Assembly: GCF_002224245.2 (NCBI RefSeq) | Contig: NZ_NKHK02000006.1 | Coordinates: forward strand, 1 to 64,000 | Direction: 5' to 3' | Source: Moraxella sp. VT-16-12 | Lineage (GTDB): Bacteria; Pseudomonadota; Gammaproteobacteria; Pseudomonadales; Moraxellaceae | Length of the DNA stretch: 64,000 bases | In this document: piece by piece, positions 36,718 to 44,695 of the stretch | How the letters are laid out: each line of letters begins with the position of its first letter | How positions within the stretch are numbered: position 1 is the stretch's first letter | Position numbers and translations under genes: made by a program | The notes under the pieces: model-generated | The model's database searches: none | What the model saw: the letters and a program-made list of their open reading frames with translations, nothing else | Told to the model about the DNA's origin: nothing

Positions 36718-39024
36718 TTATTTTGGGAGCTGTGGGGGTTTTTCGGGCTTTGGCAAAGGGTTTTTAGCGTTGTTTTCGCTGTTCATGTCCAGCCCAATCT
36801 CACCAGCTTCTATGTGTCTGTCATGTTTGTCTTTGAGCTTGACCACATCAAGCGTTTCCTGGCTTAAATCGGTATTGGCGACTTTATTGGCGTTTTGTGG
36901 GCTTGTTTTTTTATTGCCTAAGCGTCTGACGACATAGCCATGTGGCATTTGGGTTTCTTTGACATTATCGTCTCGAATGATGCGACCTTCGCTGTCAATG
37001 CGTGCGTATTTGACGCTTTCATTTCTGGGCATGATAAAATCTTTGGGCTGAGTGATGAGATGTTTGATTATCAAATCCCCCAAATCTTTCCATTGACTAA
37101 AATGCACTTCTTTGGAGCGAAGGGCAATCATTAAAGAAAGCGAAAAACTCACCATCAAATTGACAAAACCAATAAGCAGCACGCCCAAAAATGAATACAA
37201 GGCAAGTTGCCACGTCAAATCAAGTGGCGATAAAAAAAACAGCCCATGCACAAGATTGGCCGAAGCAAAAGCAATGTGGCGAATGTCTAGTGGCAAACCA
37301 AGCATGTATCCGATGGTGGCGGTACTACCCAAAAAGCAACCAAAGATAAAATTCCCCATAATCGCCCCAAGGTTGGCTTCCACAAAATCACCCAGTTTGT
37401 TTTGCCAATGAATTGGCATGACATAAGATAACAGACGGTGTCTTTTGATACGCTCGCCAATTTTGTTAAAAGCTGCCAGATTGTCATAATAGCCAGAAAT
37501 CAATCCTGATAAAAACAAAAACACCCCTGCAATGGCGGCGTGTGGTAAAGACAAGGAGCGAAGTGGGTCTAATTCATGCAAAAGATGGGCGGCTTTTTTG
37601 GTGTCAATCATGGGGGCATCATAGATTTGTACCCAAGCAAAAGCAATGATAAACGCCACAGGTATGGCAATGGAGATGTTGCCTAAAATGGCAATGAATT
37701 GTGTTCGCATGATGTCCACAATCAGCTCTGCAAGTTTGCTAAGCTGTTTGATTTTTTTGTTGCCACTTTCAGAGATGGTAGAAGCGATGGCGGCGGCGGT
37801 CATGGCAGGCTGTTTGGTGGCGACTGTGCCACCTGCGATATGAATACCCACAAAACCCAAACCATAAATCATGCTGTTCATAAAGGCTTTGCCAATAGGG
37901 GCAAGCACAAGATTTGAGCCTAGAATTTTTAAGGTCGCCATAAAAGCAATAAAAAATCCCCCAATGGCAGCCTTTTTATACATTTTTTTATATCCAAGGG
38001 TGTCGGTGCTGATATAGTGCTCACCAACACGCCCTGAATTTTCGGTGATTTTACGAGATAAAAGTTTGGTGTTGTTTTTGATAAGATGACCAAAACTGTA
38101 ACGGTTTTTTGCGGTGCGGACGACTTCTTGGATAAGCTCTACAATGGCTTTGTCTCTGTTTTTGTTACAGTCAGAAACCAGCTCCAACAAGATTTGCATG
38201 CGATGAATGCTTTGTTCTAAACGCACCAACATATTGGTCATGCGAATAGAAATGCCCGTTTTATAGACACGTTTGCGAATATTATCAACAATATCACTAC
38301 ATTGCTCCAACATGACCAAGACAGGAGCAGGGTCAATGTCAATCTCGGGTATGGTATCGGTCATGGCATCAAGATTGTGAGCTTGTCGGTATTCATTGAC
38401 AAACAATACAGTTTCTTGGTTTTGGGCGACAAAAGCTGCGGAATAAGACAGCACTTGTGGATAAGTTTCCATCATTTCAGCGTGTAATCCTATGCCACTG
38501 ATGCGATAGGATAAAATAACTAAGGAGTTAAGAATGCTGTTTTTGGCACTGGCAACAAGCTCTAAGTTGTCTTGACCAACTTTTAAAAGTTCTACCAAGT
38601 CATCCCAGTTTTTTGCACTGATTAAAGAAAGCCACTCTTCATCGGTGGCACTATCAAAAAGGTAATTGGCAAGCTCTACAACAGAATCTTCTTCGGGTAA
38701 TAATGGTAAAAAGCGATGACCGATTAAGCGGTTAATGCTATGAGAAAAGCTGTCATCAGACACAATGCCTGTGTTGGTGTAGAGAGTGATTCTTTGGTAG
38801 CTGTCAGTGAGTTTTAGAATAAATACCGCAAGCCCTGTGCTGTATTCTGGGTTTTGTTTTAAAATTTCAATCAAATCGGTGATTTTTTTGTTGGCAAGTT
38901 TTTCATCGCCATTATTCACTCTTAAAAAATCAATCAATCGCTTTAAGGAAGCAGGTTCGGGCAGTGAACGTAACGCATTAATGTGGGCTAAAATATGTTC
39001 TAAATCATTGCAAGTTGCAAGCAA
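36718..39024 (-). CDS. SpecificRecomb-family (Gcr-like) polytopic membrane protein
   Basis: 768 residues. The family carries the name site-specific recombinase from an old Neisseria report, but the protein does not contain a recombinase active site that I can see. The N-terminal 340 residues are helical and soluble; from about residue 350 to 660 there are about six or seven hydrophobic spans (for example AAIGGFFIAFMATLKILGSN), followed by a polar tail. The role in these bacteria is unknown. The apparent start is TTG at 39024 with AGGA upstream; no ATG is near. Recombinase activity should not be assumed. Confidence 0.78.
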   Translation of the reverse strand: MLATCNDLEHILAHINALRSLPEPASLKRLIDFLRVNNGDEKLANKKITDLIEILKQNPEYSTGLAVFILKLTDSYQRITLYTNTGIVSDDSFSHSINRLIGHRFLPLLPEEDSVVELANYLFDSATDEEWLSLISAKNWDDLVELLKVGQDNLELVASAKNSILNSLVILSYRISGIGLHAEMMETYPQVLSYSAAFVAQNQETVLFVNEYRQAHNLDAMTDTIPEIDIDPAPVLVMLEQCSDIVDNIRKRVYKTGISIRMTNMLVRLEQSIHRMQILLELVSDCNKNRDKAIVELIQEVVRTAKNRYSFGHLIKNNTKLLSRKITENSGRVGEHYISTDTLGYKKMYKKAAIGGFFIAFMATLKILGSNLVLAPIGKAFMNSMIYGLGFVGIHIAGGTVATKQPAMTAAAIASTISESGNKKIKQLSKLAELIVDIMRTQFIAILGNISIAIPVAFIIAFAWVQIYDAPMIDTKKAAHLLHELDPLRSLSLPHAAIAGVFLFLSGLISGYYDNLAAFNKIGERIKRHRLLSYVMPIHWQNKLGDFVEANLGAIMGNFIFGCFLGSTATIGYMLGLPLDIRHIAFASANLVHGLFFLSPLDLTWQLALYSFLGVLLIGFVNLMVSFSLSLMIALRSKEVHFSQWKDLGDLIIKHLITQPKDFIMPRNESVKYARIDSEGRIIRDDNVKETQMPHGYVVRRLGNKKTSPQNANKVANTDLSQETLDVVKLKDKHDRHIEAGEIGLDMNSENNAKNPLPKPEKPPQLPK

Positions 39025-39215
39025 AATGTATTTTCCTAGCTAAAATTAGCCCCTTATTCTATCATATTTGGTGAGTGCTGACATTGCCTATTTCGCATAA
39101 GGTATGAAAAACTGGAATAAAGCGACTGGCAGGCAAAAAAAGTGGGATAAAATTAAAGCTTTGTATAAAGCAATAAGGACGAAAATTCGCCCTTATTTTG
39201 CTTTATGTGGCGACA

Positions 39216-41009
39216 TCAATCGGCAAAAAACTCAGGCTTAAAAGCCATGATGCTATCTGCCCCATGCGTTGCCATATCTGCATGAGCATTTAGACGTGGC
39301 AAAACACGAGCGACAAAATAGTCCGCTAAGCGTAATTTGTCAGCATAAAAATCCCCTGCTTTTATCTGTCCATCTGCCCCAAAGCAGGCACGTACTATCA
39401 GTACATACATATAGGCGTAGCACAAATAGCCCACAGCGTGCAGATAGTCCACTGCCGAGCCACTGATGGTGTTGGGGTTGGTTTTGGTTTGAGCCAATAT
39501 ATGTTCGGTCAATTCTTGTACACCTTCACAAGCCAAGAGCGTGGCAGAAATGATGGCGTGGTCAAAAGTGGCGTTTTGGCAAGTGCTTTTAATCTCATCA
39601 ATCAAGGCAAAAAGCGTAACTCCTTGATTTTTAACCACTTTACGCCCCAAAAGGTCAAGGGCTTGAATGCCGTTGGTGCCTTCATAGATTTGGCTGATAC
39701 GCACATCACGAACGATTTGCTCCATACCCCATTCTTTGATGTAGCCATGTCCACCAAAAACTTGTTGGCAGTCTATGGTGGCATTTAGTGCCATGTCGGT
39801 CAAAAACGCCTTAGCAATGGGAGTAAGTAGGGCGACTTTGGCATTGGCTGTTGCTTTGATGGTATCATCATCGGCAAATTTGGCAATATCAAGCTCACGA
39901 GCCACATACATGGCAAAAGTGCGAGTTGCCACGCTGTTGGTTTCGGCATTTAAAAGCATGCGACGAACGTCAGCGTGATGAATGATGGGGTCGGCAGGTT
40001 TGTCAGTAAGCTTTATACCATCGTCAGCACGTCCTTGTAGGCGTTCGTGAGCATAACGGCAAGCGTTTTGATAAGCAAGCACACTTGCTCCAAGACCTTG
40101 TAAGCCCATGGTAACACGCTCATAGTTCATCATCACAAACATCGTGGCAAGACCTGTGTTTTCTGCTCCAACCATGTAGCCTGTGGCGTTGTCAAAATTC
40201 ATGACGCAGGTGGCAGATGCTTTGATGCCCATTTTATGCTCAATAGAACCCGCTTGTACGCCGTTACGCTCACCTAGAGTGCCATCAGCATTAACCAAAA
40301 ATTTTGGCACAATAAATAACGATATGCCTTTTGAGCCTGCTTTTGCATTGGGTGTTTTGGCAAGCACCAGATGAATGATGTTTTCGGTCAAATCATGCTC
40401 ACCTGCGGTGATAAAAATCTTTGTTCCTGTGATGCTGTACGAACCGTCCGCATTGGGTGTGGCACGAGTTTTAATCATGCCCAAATCTGTCCCCGCATGA
40501 GCTTCGGTGAGACACATGGTGCCTGACCATTCGCCTGTATAAAATTTAGGCAAATAAGTGGCTTTTTGCTCATCACTACCGCTTGCAAGCAGACACAAAC
40601 TGGCTCCCACGGTTAAGTTGGGGTATAGAGCAAAAGATTGGTTGGTGGTAAACAGCATCTCTTCACACAGCATGGAGAGTATTTTTGGCATGCCTTGACC
40701 GCCAAATTCAGGGTCGCCTGACAGTCCAATCCAGCCCATGTCGCCGTATTCTTTAAAGGCAGTTTTAAAGCCTGTGGGTGTGGTAACTTGTCCATCACCA
40801 AGATATTTTGCCCCTTCGTCATCGCCCGATTGGTTTAGGGGGAGTAGGCGTTCTGTGGTAAACTTTGCCATTTCATTTAAAATCATCTCCACAGTGTCGC
40901 TGTCCATGTGCGATAGAGCAGGCGTGTTTTGCCAAAAAGTGTGAGTATCAAACACATCATATAAAGTAAAACGCATTTCATCAAGAGGGGCGGTATAAGA
41001 TAGGGTCAT
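39216..41009 (-). CDS. Acyl-CoA dehydrogenase, long C-terminal-extended type
   Basis: 597 residues, the size of the FadE-like/DmdC-like group that has an extra C-terminal domain. Acyl-CoA dehydrogenase signs are MCLTEAHAGTDLGMIKTRA, the ITGTKIFITAGEHDL segment, the QVFGGHGYIKEWGMEQIVRD flavin region and YEGTNGIQALDLLGRK. AAGGA stands before the ATG. It would introduce a trans double bond into acyl-CoA, feeding electrons to the ETF system. Chain-length preference cannot be read. It stands alone on the minus strand next to the ssrA-side accessory patch. Confidence 0.9.
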   Translation of the reverse strand: MTLSYTAPLDEMRFTLYDVFDTHTFWQNTPALSHMDSDTVEMILNEMAKFTTERLLPLNQSGDDEGAKYLGDGQVTTPTGFKTAFKEYGDMGWIGLSGDPEFGGQGMPKILSMLCEEMLFTTNQSFALYPNLTVGASLCLLASGSDEQKATYLPKFYTGEWSGTMCLTEAHAGTDLGMIKTRATPNADGSYSITGTKIFITAGEHDLTENIIHLVLAKTPNAKAGSKGISLFIVPKFLVNADGTLGERNGVQAGSIEHKMGIKASATCVMNFDNATGYMVGAENTGLATMFVMMNYERVTMGLQGLGASVLAYQNACRYAHERLQGRADDGIKLTDKPADPIIHHADVRRMLLNAETNSVATRTFAMYVARELDIAKFADDDTIKATANAKVALLTPIAKAFLTDMALNATIDCQQVFGGHGYIKEWGMEQIVRDVRISQIYEGTNGIQALDLLGRKVVKNQGVTLFALIDEIKSTCQNATFDHAIISATLLACEGVQELTEHILAQTKTNPNTISGSAVDYLHAVGYLCYAYMYVLIVRACFGADGQIKAGDFYADKLRLADYFVARVLPRLNAHADMATHGADSIMAFKPEFFAD

Positions 41010-41136
41010 AGGTAGTCCTTTGTTGATTTAAGAATGATGTATTAAATTTACCTAAATTTTTGGGCTTTGGCAAGAGGTATTTGTTTGGGTAATAAAGTGC
41101 GATAATTTATATCAAAAGTATCTTAGCACCAATGAA

Positions 41137-41808
41137 TTGGTGAAAGCAGGTAAACATGAATTAAAACCCAAACTTAACCGATTAAAGCAACAGCTTAGTC
41201 ATCATAAAATGCACCAGTATATGTCCAAAGGTTTAAAAAGTACCATTGTAGAAGACACCATCATTTTAAATACTGACCATACTTATGAGTCTGCTTTTGA
41301 AGAAGCCATCAGTCAATATACCAAACACATTCCTGATGTCATCAAACAAGGCTTTAAACTTTTAACACTTCACCCTGACACTCAGGCATATCAGTTTTTA
41401 GCACAAGCCACTCAGTATTCAGATTTTACAGCCAAATATGTCTTAGCAGAATATCTGCAAGAACAAGGTAACAGCCTAGATGACGCCATCAGTCAAGCCC
41501 AAGAGACATTCATTAACTTTGATGTGCCAACATCAAGGGGGCTTGATTATGCCAATAAGATGGGACTATTTATGTTTACTAAGTTTTTTATTAGATTCCA
41601 AAAAGTACTACAAAAGCAAATCAAAGACAATCCTGTACAAGTAGCCATACAATCTTTACTATTACATTATGGCTTAGATTTACCCACAGTGGTAGAACCT
41701 GCTTGGTTGCTTAATATAGACCCCATACCTGTTGATGGCAGTCTATTGATTGCTCCTAATGCCTTGGTGGACATTACACCGATTGACTTGGCTACTAGGG
41801 TGTTGTAG
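41137..41808 (+). CDS. Phage-like protein, apparently lacking its 5' end
   Basis: The frame is open from 41056 to 41808 but has no ATG at its head; the first usable codon is TTG 41137 with no ribosome site. The translated part (223 residues) is soluble and largely helical, with FDVPTSRGLDYANKMGLFMF and a Leu/Pro-rich end. By memory this resembles the C-terminal part of large internal virion proteins of podophages, but I am not sure. The lack of a start and the position beside ssrA, a common integration target, suggest a decayed phage insertion. A bidirectional terminator follows. Confidence 0.5.
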   Translation: MVKAGKHELKPKLNRLKQQLSHHKMHQYMSKGLKSTIVEDTIILNTDHTYESAFEEAISQYTKHIPDVIKQGFKLLTLHPDTQAYQFLAQATQYSDFTAKYVLAEYLQEQGNSLDDAISQAQETFINFDVPTSRGLDYANKMGLFMFTKFFIRFQKVLQKQIKDNPVQVAIQSLLLHYGLDLPTVVEPAWLLNIDPIPVDGSLLIAPNALVDITPIDLATRVL

Positions 41809-41817
41809 GTAGTAAGT

Positions 41818-41847
41818 AAAAAGACCTAATAACACTAGGTCTTTTTA
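41818..41847. terminator. Convergent terminator
   Basis: AAAAAGACCTA pairs perfectly with TAGGTCTTTTT around ATAACAC, between the phage-like frame and the convergent DUF4760 gene. Confidence 0.85.
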
Positions 41848-42527
41848 TTGGCTTTAATAATGTCTTCCACAGTTAAAGGGTTAGCTTTCCATTTAGTAGC
41901 AAGCAATTCAAAATCTTTAAATAAAGTATCTTTATTAACTTGTATTCTGAGTTGATTAACAGATGGACTAACTTGTTCCCAAAGCTGGATAAAGTTAGAA
42001 CAGTGCATACGTTTAAACAGACGCTCATCTAACAAACCACTATTAATACCTATGGCATAAAATTCATGACGACTTAATACAGTGAGCATTTTAGTGCGTA
42101 TGTATTCTTGTGCATAACTAAGTTCGTCCTTATCTTTTTTAAGAATGGCAGGTAAGTCTAAATACTCTTCTGCTGAGTCTTTAAGGTCTGAGTGCTTGAT
42201 GTAGTATTCTTTATAGAAATGTTTGGGATTTTTCAAGAATAATAGCAAATCTGATTTGGCTTCAATAAGGTGTATGTCATTATTATCTGACAATATGATT
42301 TCCAAAGTTGCTTTTTCTTTGGAGATGGTTTTGGAAGAGTTGATGGTAAATACGGCAATAATAGCAGACACACCAATAATGGTTGTTTGTATGGCATAAA
42401 TCCAATCAGAAACAGACCATGTATTGATGTGTAGTATTGTGTAGATTTTTTGTGGTAAGGGTATAAGTAGTCCAATGGTTAAAACAATTAACCATAGATA
42501 ATAAACCTTATCATGTTTAAACTTCAT
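41835..42527 (-). CDS. DUF4760-like membrane protein
   Basis: 230 residues. Two hydrophobic spans at about residues 10-28 and 45-62 precede a soluble domain containing LSRHEFYAIGINSGLLDERLFK and the region around LWEQVSP, the pattern I associate with DUF4760. Such proteins occur in phages, plasmids and defence islands; their function is not established. The gene is AT-rich and lies between the ssrA 3' end and the phage-like frame, in line with an accessory origin. Start ATG 42527. Confidence 0.65.
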   Translation of the reverse strand: MKFKHDKVYYLWLIVLTIGLLIPLPQKIYTILHINTWSVSDWIYAIQTTIIGVSAIIAVFTINSSKTISKEKATLEIILSDNNDIHLIEAKSDLLLFLKNPKHFYKEYYIKHSDLKDSAEEYLDLPAILKKDKDELSYAQEYIRTKMLTVLSRHEFYAIGINSGLLDERLFKRMHCSNFIQLWEQVSPSVNQLRIQVNKDTLFKDFELLATKWKANPLTVEDIIKANKKT

Positions 42528-42611
42528 AAGACCAGTTTATTGGTTATTTAACCGTCCCAACCCTCTGAGAATTTGTACACGATATACTCCTAACTTTAAT
42601 GTTATGGGCTA

Positions 42612-42646
42612 AAAATGCCTTATATATTTGAAATATAAGGCATTTT
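42612..42646. terminator. Strong hairpin beyond the ssrA 3' end
   Basis: AAAATGCCTTATAT pairs perfectly with ATATAAGGCATTTT around a seven-base loop. It lies 115 bases beyond the ssrA end on the minus strand and 85 bases before the DUF4760 start, so it may terminate ssrA read-through. Confidence 0.7.
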
Positions 42647-42761
42647 AATTATTAAACAATAAATATATGATTTATACTAACATGGTTATTTAAGGAAGTA
42701 AATGTCTAAAAAGACCATTAAGGTAAAAATCATATAAGTTATTGACTTTTAAGGGTTTATA

Positions 42762-43119
42762 TGGTGGAGATGGCGGGAGTTGAACCCGCGTCCGCCAGCA
42801 CTACGCCCATGACTCTACATACTTAGAATCTGTCTATGGCTTTAATCCGCACCGAACCGACAGTCAGGTAGGCTTGGACGATTTGCTAAGAGTTTGCCTG
42901 ACGCATCGCAACGCTACGTCAAACTATCCTTTGTGCGTTCGCATCGGGGTGAGCAACCAGACCAAAGGCAATCTGTGCCGACCCAAGTAGCCCTTAGGCT
43001 GCTAGTGCGTAAGTTTCGTCGTTTGCGACTATTTTAATTGTACGTTGATTTACAAGAGACATACGCTCTTGGTATGCATCATTGAGTTTCATTACCAGCG
43101 TCGAAGCCAGAACATCCCC
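42762..43119 (-). ncRNA. ssrA: Transfer-messenger RNA
   Basis: tmRNA rescues stalled ribosomes together with SmpB. On the minus strand the 5' end GGGGATGTTCTGGCTTCGAC and the 3' end GGTTCAACTCCCGCCATCTCC plus CCA form the tRNA-like half (seven-base acceptor stem, one G-T pair). The tag frame runs from the resume codon GCA at 43026 to TAA at 42994 and encodes ANDETYALAA. Length of 358 bases is normal. Mobile elements often integrate at the 3' end of ssrA, and the AT-rich accessory genes at 41056-42527 lie on exactly that side. Confidence 0.97.
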
Positions 43120-43128
43120 AATATTTTG

Positions 43129-43157
43129 ATTATAATGAATTTTTTTATAAAAATCAA
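43129..43157 (-). promoter_or_regulatory. Consensus promoter of ssrA
   Basis: On the minus strand TTGATT (43157-43152) and a perfect TATAAT (43134-43129) stand 17 bases apart, just upstream of the tmRNA 5' end at 43119. Confidence 0.8.
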
Positions 43158-43254
43158 GTATTCAATGCGACTAAGCCACAAACATATTTAAAAAATACTT
43201 ACTATAACCTTATATAATACAACATAAATGAACAAAAAATGTACAATAATTGCT

Positions 43255-43282
43255 TTGACTTACATGATGTTCTTTGTTAGAT
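43255..43282 (+). promoter_or_regulatory. Likely promoter of the WG-repeat gene
   Basis: TTGACT at 43255-43260 and TTAGAT at 43277-43282 with a 16-base spacer, 45 bases before the ATG at 43328. Confidence 0.5.
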
Positions 43283-43327
43283 TATCAATAGAAATAAGTG
43301 TTTCACTCATTTAAAAGGAGACGACAA

Positions 43328-43831
43328 ATGCGTAGTAAATCACTCATTTCCTTGGCTATTTTGGTAAGTTGCTTATCAAGTGTATCAGCGTTTGCTTGCC
43401 AAAAACCAAATGTCAATCAATTTAACTATCAGTATGTCCATTGTCTAGAAGAGGGACTTGCTCTATTTAAACCCAGAGGTCAGCCTTATGGCTATATGGA
43501 TCAGCGTGGCGATGTGGTCATTCAACCACAGTTTGAAGAAGGCAAACGCTTTAAAGAGGGTTTAGCTGCTGCTAAGGTAAATGGCAAATGGGGTTATATT
43601 GATAAAAGTGGTAGCTTTGTCATCAGACCACAATATGAATTTGCCAATGATTTTTATAATGGCGTGGCTGAGGTTCGTAAGATGGGCGATAACAAGCTGA
43701 CAAAAATCAACAAACAAGGTTATGAACAAGGTGCAGGCAACTCAAATCCAGCAACATCTTCACGTCCGACCATTATAGACCCTTCATCGCATAGAGACAT
43801 AGCGTATCCACAGCGGCAGATATACAGATAA
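43328..43831 (+). CDS. Secreted WG-repeat protein
   Basis: 167 residues from ATG 43328, which has AAGGAG upstream (the frame is open further left but without a good site). A signal peptide ends near SAFA/CQK. Two WG units follow: YGYMDQRGDVVIQPQFEEGK and WGYIDKSGSFVIRPQYEFAN, with a degenerate third. WG repeats are beta-rich and of unknown binding partner. The C-terminus is low-complexity (Ser, Pro, Arg). The protein would be periplasmic or, given the Cys right after cleavage, possibly lipidated, although the lipobox is poor. Confidence 0.8.
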   Translation: MRSKSLISLAILVSCLSSVSAFACQKPNVNQFNYQYVHCLEEGLALFKPRGQPYGYMDQRGDVVIQPQFEEGKRFKEGLAAAKVNGKWGYIDKSGSFVIRPQYEFANDFYNGVAEVRKMGDNKLTKINKQGYEQGAGNSNPATSSRPTIIDPSSHRDIAYPQRQIYR

Positions 43832-43848
43832 ACCATCCTGCCACTACT

Positions 43849-43877
43849 AAAAGCAAATGTGAATTCACTTGCTTTTT
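43849..43877. terminator. Terminator of the WG-repeat gene
   Basis: AAGCAA and TGAATTCA-centred pairing (AAGCAAATGTGAATTCACTT) followed by GCTTTTTT, 18 bases after the stop and before the convergent AhpD-like gene. Confidence 0.65.
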
Positions 43878-43913
43878 TGTTTTGATGGTTTGTTTTAAAT
43901 CTACTAAGTTGAT

Positions 43914-44471
43914 TTATCCATGTTTTGGTGCGTAATCCGCCAATTCTGGATTAATGTCTGTTTTACCAACATTATTGGCATAATTACAAAGCGTTGCCAG
44001 TGCCACGCCCATCACAACATCTAGGACATTTTGGTCATTGTAGCCAACCGCCTTAAAGGCTGCAAGCTCTTCGTCAGACACCGCCCCACGCTTGTCAATC
44101 AGCTGCATGGTAAACTGAGCAAGCGCTTGATATTTTTCGTTGCTGTCAATATTGGTGCGATTACGCAAGGCTTCTAGCACATCATTGGGCATTTTTAGGC
44201 GTAGTGTGCCAATTTTGGTATGTCCTGCCACACAAAAATCACAGCCATTGTGAGCGGCAGCAGTGATTTGTACCACTTCCACTTCTTCGGCAGTCAGCGA
44301 GTTTGAGCTGTTCATTTTGCCAACTTCTTGATAAAAAGCAAGGGCATTTGGCGAATTGGCAAGCACACCAATCAAATTAGGAATAAAGCCATTGGCTTTT
44401 TGCACCGCTTGCATACGCTCTTTGGCTTTTTCTGGGGCGGTATCAGGGGTGTGGACAGTCAAACGTGCCAT
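43914..44471 (-). CDS. AhpD-like carboxymuconolactone decarboxylase-family peroxidase
   Basis: 185 residues from ATG 44471, chosen for GGAG seven bases upstream; the frame is open 67 codons further but that part is AT-rich and not family-like. The redox motif NGCDFCVAGHTKIG has the CxxC and the trailing His of AhpD-type alkylhydroperoxidases, and the Glu-rich helix before it (LTAEEVEVVQI) is typical. Members reduce organic peroxides or act as general CxxC reductases; which holds here is not known. Divergent from clpB. Confidence 0.85.
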   Translation of the reverse strand: MARLTVHTPDTAPEKAKERMQAVQKANGFIPNLIGVLANSPNALAFYQEVGKMNSSNSLTAEEVEVVQITAAAHNGCDFCVAGHTKIGTLRLKMPNDVLEALRNRTNIDSNEKYQALAQFTMQLIDKRGAVSDEELAAFKAVGYNDQNVLDVVMGVALATLCNYANNVGKTDINPELADYAPKHG

Positions 44472-44607
44472 AAATAACTCCATTAAACAAAAGTACTGTG
44501 CTTTATGGGTACATCTCTTAAAATTACAATAGCCAATCAAAAATTTATATTTTTTATTTAAAATCAATAATTTATAAATAAATTTTAACAGATTGGCAAA
44601 CAGATGA

Positions 44608-44635
44608 TTGAAAAATTTATCATCGCCTAGCATAT
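44608..44635 (+). promoter_or_regulatory. Possible heat-shock-type promoter of clpB
   Basis: TTGAAA at 44608-44613 followed after 12 bases by CCTAGCAT resembles a weak sigma-32 site (CTTGAA, spacer, CCCCAT). It is in the right place for clpB, but the -10 is poor, so it is only a candidate. Confidence 0.25.
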
Positions 44636-44695
44636 ATTTGACAAGAAAGCAAATTAAATTTTTAGTTTGCAACAGTAGATAAAAAGAAGGTACTT

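Noticed and set aside
36718-39024. DNA recombinase activity for the SpecificRecomb-family protein
   Set aside because: The protein is a multi-span membrane protein without a recombinase active site that I can see; the name is historical.
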